A stretch of DNA of 64,000 bases, taken from Nocardia vinacea NBRC 16497. GTDB lineage: Bacteria; Actinomycetota; Actinomycetes; Mycobacteriales; Mycobacteriaceae. Both the position numbers and the translations under genes were made by a program. Shown one piece after another: positions 63,227-64,000 of this stretch (position 1 is the first letter of the stretch; every line of letters begins with the position of its first letter). The stretch is taken from contig NZ_BAGN01000423.1 in the NCBI RefSeq assembly GCF_000308835.1, forward strand, positions 1 through 64,000, in the 5' to 3' direction. The notes beneath the pieces were generated by a model that saw only the letters and a program-made list of their open reading frames with translations, ran no database searches and was not told the DNA's origin.

Positions 63227-63229
63227 CGC

Positions 63230-64000
63230 CTACCGCGACGTCGCGTCGACCAGCACCGCGTGCAGTGCTCGCGCCTGGAGACTCGCCTCGTCGCCGCGCA
63301 GCACGACCTCGGCGAAGGCGGCGCCGAGGGCCCGGCTCACGTCGAACCCACGTGCGTCCGCGCCATCCCCGGTCAACTCGGCACGCCAGCGCTGGTAACC
63401 GCTCACTACCTCGGCGAGTGTGCTGTTGCCTCCCGCCTCCAGACTCAGGTACTCCGCGATCAGGACGCGCTGTGCCCGCCTGCGTGCGAGACCACCACCG
63501 GCGGAGTCGAGTGCTCGGCCGAATTCGCGGAGCGTTGCCTGATAAATTTCCAGCTCAGCCGACTCGGTGTCGGACTCCGCCGTACCGGTCGCTCGCGTCG
63601 GCTCCTGCGCGGTCCGCTGGTCGAGAGTGATCGACCGACCTGCACCCGTACCCCGCGCATCGCGCGGTTCGAGACTCCACCACACCGGCGCCGATTCGAC
63701 ATCGAGCTCCGCCACCGCGACGACATCGAGATCGACCACCGGATAGTCGGTGAGCACCCGGTCCACAGCGGCCACGAATTCTCGTATAGCCGGCACCTGC
63801 AAGCCGGGGGTATCGAATCCGGTCACCCGCACGTCGTGGTTCTCGGCCAGCGTCCGCGCCAGCCAGCCGACCACGGGATCGGTAACCGGGCGCGCGCCGG
63901 AGCGACGCCGATCGCGCGGCAATTCGTCGCCGGGCTTCTGCGTCCGCGGCGAAGAGGCCAACCGAGGACCAGGGGGTCTCGGCGCGGCACCGGCCGGTGG
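63230..64000 (-). CDS. C-terminal part of an upstream large protein with degenerate zincin-like domain
   Basis: The frame is open to the window edge, so only the last 256 codons are visible; TTG 63961 is just the first possible start inside the window. It contains VVGWLARTLAENHDVRVTGF, DTPGLQVPAIREFVAAVDRV and LTDYPVVDLDVVAVAEL, which align with the middle of the three zincin modules of the giant protein. The metal motif position reads EIYQATLREFGRALDSAGGG, so HEFAH has become REFGR and zinc binding is lost. It ends ARALHAVLVDATSR. The giant gene starts three bases later, implying translational coupling. It may be a partner or an antagonist of the giant protein. Confidence 0.7.
   Translation of the reverse strand, partial: PPAGAAPRPPGPRLASSPRTQKPGDELPRDRRRSGARPVTDPVVGWLARTLAENHDVRVTGFDTPGLQVPAIREFVAAVDRVLTDYPVVDLDVVAVAELDVESAPVWWSLEPRDARGTGAGRSITLDQRTAQEPTRATGTAESDTESAELEIYQATLREFGRALDSAGGGLARRRAQRVLIAEYLSLEAGGNSTLAEVVSGYQRWRAELTGDGADARGFDVSRALGAAFAEVVLRGDEASLQARALHAVLVDATSR

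Noticed and set aside
33656..63226. Polyketide or non-ribosomal peptide megasynthase
   Set aside because: The size would fit, but no ketosynthase, acyltransferase, adenylation, condensation or carrier-site motif was seen.
63961..63961. TTG 63961 as the true start of the upstream gene
   Set aside because: The frame is open to the window edge and no ribosome binding site precedes it, so the gene is treated as partial.

Overview
The window is high-GC actinobacterial DNA, most likely Nocardia or a close mycolic-acid relative. The reasons are a mycobacteriophage-type GH25 lysin, relics of a carboxylic acid reductase and an F420-dependent NADP reductase, nocardial small secreted proteins, a secreted cutinase-like hydrolase, and a giant toxin-like protein with a WXG/ESX-like N-terminus. 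No rRNA or tRNA gene was seen. All domain names come from reading motifs and were not confirmed by a search.

Positions 1-33,500 are an ordinary but eroded chromosomal segment. The left edge (1-860) holds gene relics: aldo/keto reductase, carboxylic acid reductase and F420:NADP reductase tails. Intact genes follow: a catalase, a DinB-like protein, a small secreted protein, an FAD/NAD oxidoreductase, a cutinase-like hydrolase, a second secreted protein, a TPR membrane protein, an NCS2 nucleobase permease, an MFS transporter with carboxypeptidase-regulatory-like repeats that overlaps a YceI-like gene carrying one more such repeat, a dihydrodipicolinate-reductase-like oxidoreductase, a secreted GH65-like acid trehalase and an aldo/keto reductase. 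Between them lie a frameshifted benzoylformate decarboxylase, a Rieske oxygenase tail and an IS110-type transposase tail.

Positions 20,902-29,877 form a tight three-gene operon. It encodes a phage-type GH25 muramidase, a 957-residue protein with a charged polar centre, and a 1,744-residue protein with glycine-rich hydrophobic segments and a C-terminal PLL-like beta-propeller. It looks like an uncharacterised export or delivery cassette.

Positions 33,656-63,226 are one uninterrupted minus-strand reading frame encoding a 9,856-residue protein. In order it carries a WXG/ESX-like helical N-terminus, a Gly/Ala-rich linker, a SecA-like ATPase, a papain-like Cys/His/Asp domain, a degenerate kinase-like domain, two XRE HTHs, a NUDIX domain, a DUF3626-like domain, an unknown module, a PI3K/HipA-like kinase fold, two HEFxH zincin-like modules, a helical module with an HFT motif, a third zincin, a CdiA-CT-like nuclease, five tandem 81-residue XRE HTHs, a sigma-70-like segment, an NlpC/P60-like Cys/His domain, an unknown helical module, a complete TetR-like regulator, a degenerate and an intact-looking DUF1023-like hydrolase, and a GDPD-like barrel. 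Many modules are separated by a recurrent linker of the type GPxGxIGSRP (13 copies). Three bases upstream ends another open frame that runs off the window; it carries a zincin-like domain in which HEFAH has become REFGR. This locus is the best candidate for an undescribed system: a giant, apparently type VII-secreted polyprotein that carries enzymes and transcription-factor-like modules as cargo and its own SecA-like motor.
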